A stretch of 64,000 nucleotides of DNA from assembly GCA_030696315.1 (NCBI GenBank), contig JAUYSM010000075.1:1-64000 (forward strand). The letters are read 5' to 3'. The translations under genes and the position numbers were made by a program. The DNA is from Pseudohongiella sp. (lineage in GTDB: Bacteria; Pseudomonadota; Gammaproteobacteria; Pseudomonadales; Pseudohongiellaceae). This document shows positions 63,470 through 64,000 of this stretch, piece after piece. Each line of letters starts with the position of its first letter. Positions within the stretch are counted from its first letter, which is position 1. The notes beneath the pieces were generated by a model that worked only from the letters and a program-made list of their open reading frames with translations, did no database searches and had not been told where the DNA came from.

Positions 63470-64000
63470 AGCTTTTTATACGTCTGCACGAAGTAAGCCA
63501 TTTCCTCCGGCTTGGCCATGCTCACGCGTGCCCAGGTCGGAAAAGGCTGGAAGGTACGACCCACCATAATGTTGTGTTCGCGCATGGAAGCGCGGAACAC
63601 ATCGCTGTCCATGCCGGTTTCGAAAAACGCAAAATTGGCATTGGATTTGACATAACGCAGACCTAACTCGTCACACATGCCTTCTACCAACGCCAGGCCT
63701 TCCTTGTTTTTGGCGCGTGAGAAGTCCTGAAATTCCATGTCCTGATAGGCCGTATACGCCGCGTGTTGACTCAGTATGCTGATGCTGCCGGTTTTTACCT
63801 GATTGATTTTTGCAATCAGGTCTGGGTGTGCATAACCAAATCCCACTCGCAGGCCGGCAAAACCATGAATTTTTGATGCCGTCCGCGCGATGATGATGTT
63901 ATTCAGCCCTTCAGCAACCAGATGCATCATGCTGCTGAATTGGGGGTTGTCGACATACTCGTAATAGGCCTCATCAATAAATACCAGACGATCTTTGGCA
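63460..64000 (-). CDS. PLP-dependent aminotransferase, HisC-like, C-terminal part
   Basis: Only the last 180 or so residues are in the window; the gene begins beyond 64000. The frame stays open to the edge (DRLVFIDEAYYEYVDNPQF), so the ATG at 63930 is internal. The PLP lysine lies in TASKIHGFAGLRVGFGYAHP, and NANFAFFETGMDSDVFRASM and GRTFQPFPTWARVSM close the fold. This is a fold-type I class similar to histidinol-phosphate aminotransferase; the true substrate may be another amino acid. No his genes are nearby. Confidence 0.85.
   Translation of the reverse strand, partial: AKDRLVFIDEAYYEYVDNPQFSSMMHLVAEGLNNIIIARTASKIHGFAGLRVGFGYAHPDLIAKINQVKTGSISILSQHAAYTAYQDMEFQDFSRAKNKEGLALVEGMCDELGLRYVKSNANFAFFETGMDSDVFRASMREHNIMVGRTFQPFPTWARVSMAKPEEMAYFVQTYKKLYA

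Overview
The window carries a gammaproteobacterial chromosome segment of moderate G+C. The ftsQ-ftsA-ftsZ-lpxC-secA cluster, the pilB-pilC-pilD-coaE-yacG-Nudix block, nadC/ampD-ampE and aceEF indicate a Gram-negative cell with LPS and type IV pili. Synteny recalls the Pseudomonadales/Cellvibrionales/Oceanospirillales area, but I cannot fix the genus from sequence alone.

Region by region. (1) 1-8.9 kb, plus strand: end of the division and cell-wall cluster (ftsQ fragment, ftsA, ftsZ), lpxC, a small membrane protein that looks like an M23 peptidase N-terminus without its peptidase domain, secA and argJ. (2) 8.9-14.5 kb, minus strand: six overlapping genes, pilB, pilC, pilD, coaE, yacG and a Nudix/ThiE-like fusion. 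They diverge from the pilin gene pilA, with two inverted repeats between. (3) 15-26.8 kb: a small exported cytochrome c, nadC facing ampD-ampE, aceE-aceF, a HpaI-type aldolase with a signal peptide, and panE with an ABC importer for iron-siderophore or cobalamin. (4) 26.8-41.5 kb: yajQ, ampG, fxsA, a groESL operon behind a near-consensus heat-shock promoter, a 0.6 kb mosaic of long inverted repeats, an sbtA-sbtB bicarbonate transporter pair, purE-purK, an esterase, motA-motB, a membrane-anchored alpha-crystallin-domain protein, ansA, sodB and a coiled-coil membrane protein.

(5) 41.5-60.3 kb: a defence island beginning directly behind a tRNA-Leu(UAG) gene. Seven plus-strand genes are chained by stop/start overlaps: hsdM, hsdS, a DUF262/DUF1524 protein, a second DUF262-like protein, an AlbA_2/ATPase regulator, hsdR and a YgjP-like zinc protease. 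A convergent 1343-residue protein follows, with an N-terminal P-loop STAND-like ATPase and a C-terminal PD-(D/E)xK-like nuclease motif. Behind it lie degenerate mobile-element-like sequence and a truncated near-copy of the AlbA_2 gene's 3' end. The type I restriction enzyme, its embedded accessory genes and the large ATPase-nuclease are the best candidate for an incompletely described antiphage assembly.

(6) 60.3-64 kb: ordinary chromosome resumes with a DUF4097-like exported repeat protein, a membrane fatty acid hydroxylase-like protein, a sodium:alanine symporter and the C-terminal part of a HisC-like aminotransferase.

All calls come from reading the sequence and recognising motifs. No database search was run. 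Promoter, operator and terminator calls are by eye.
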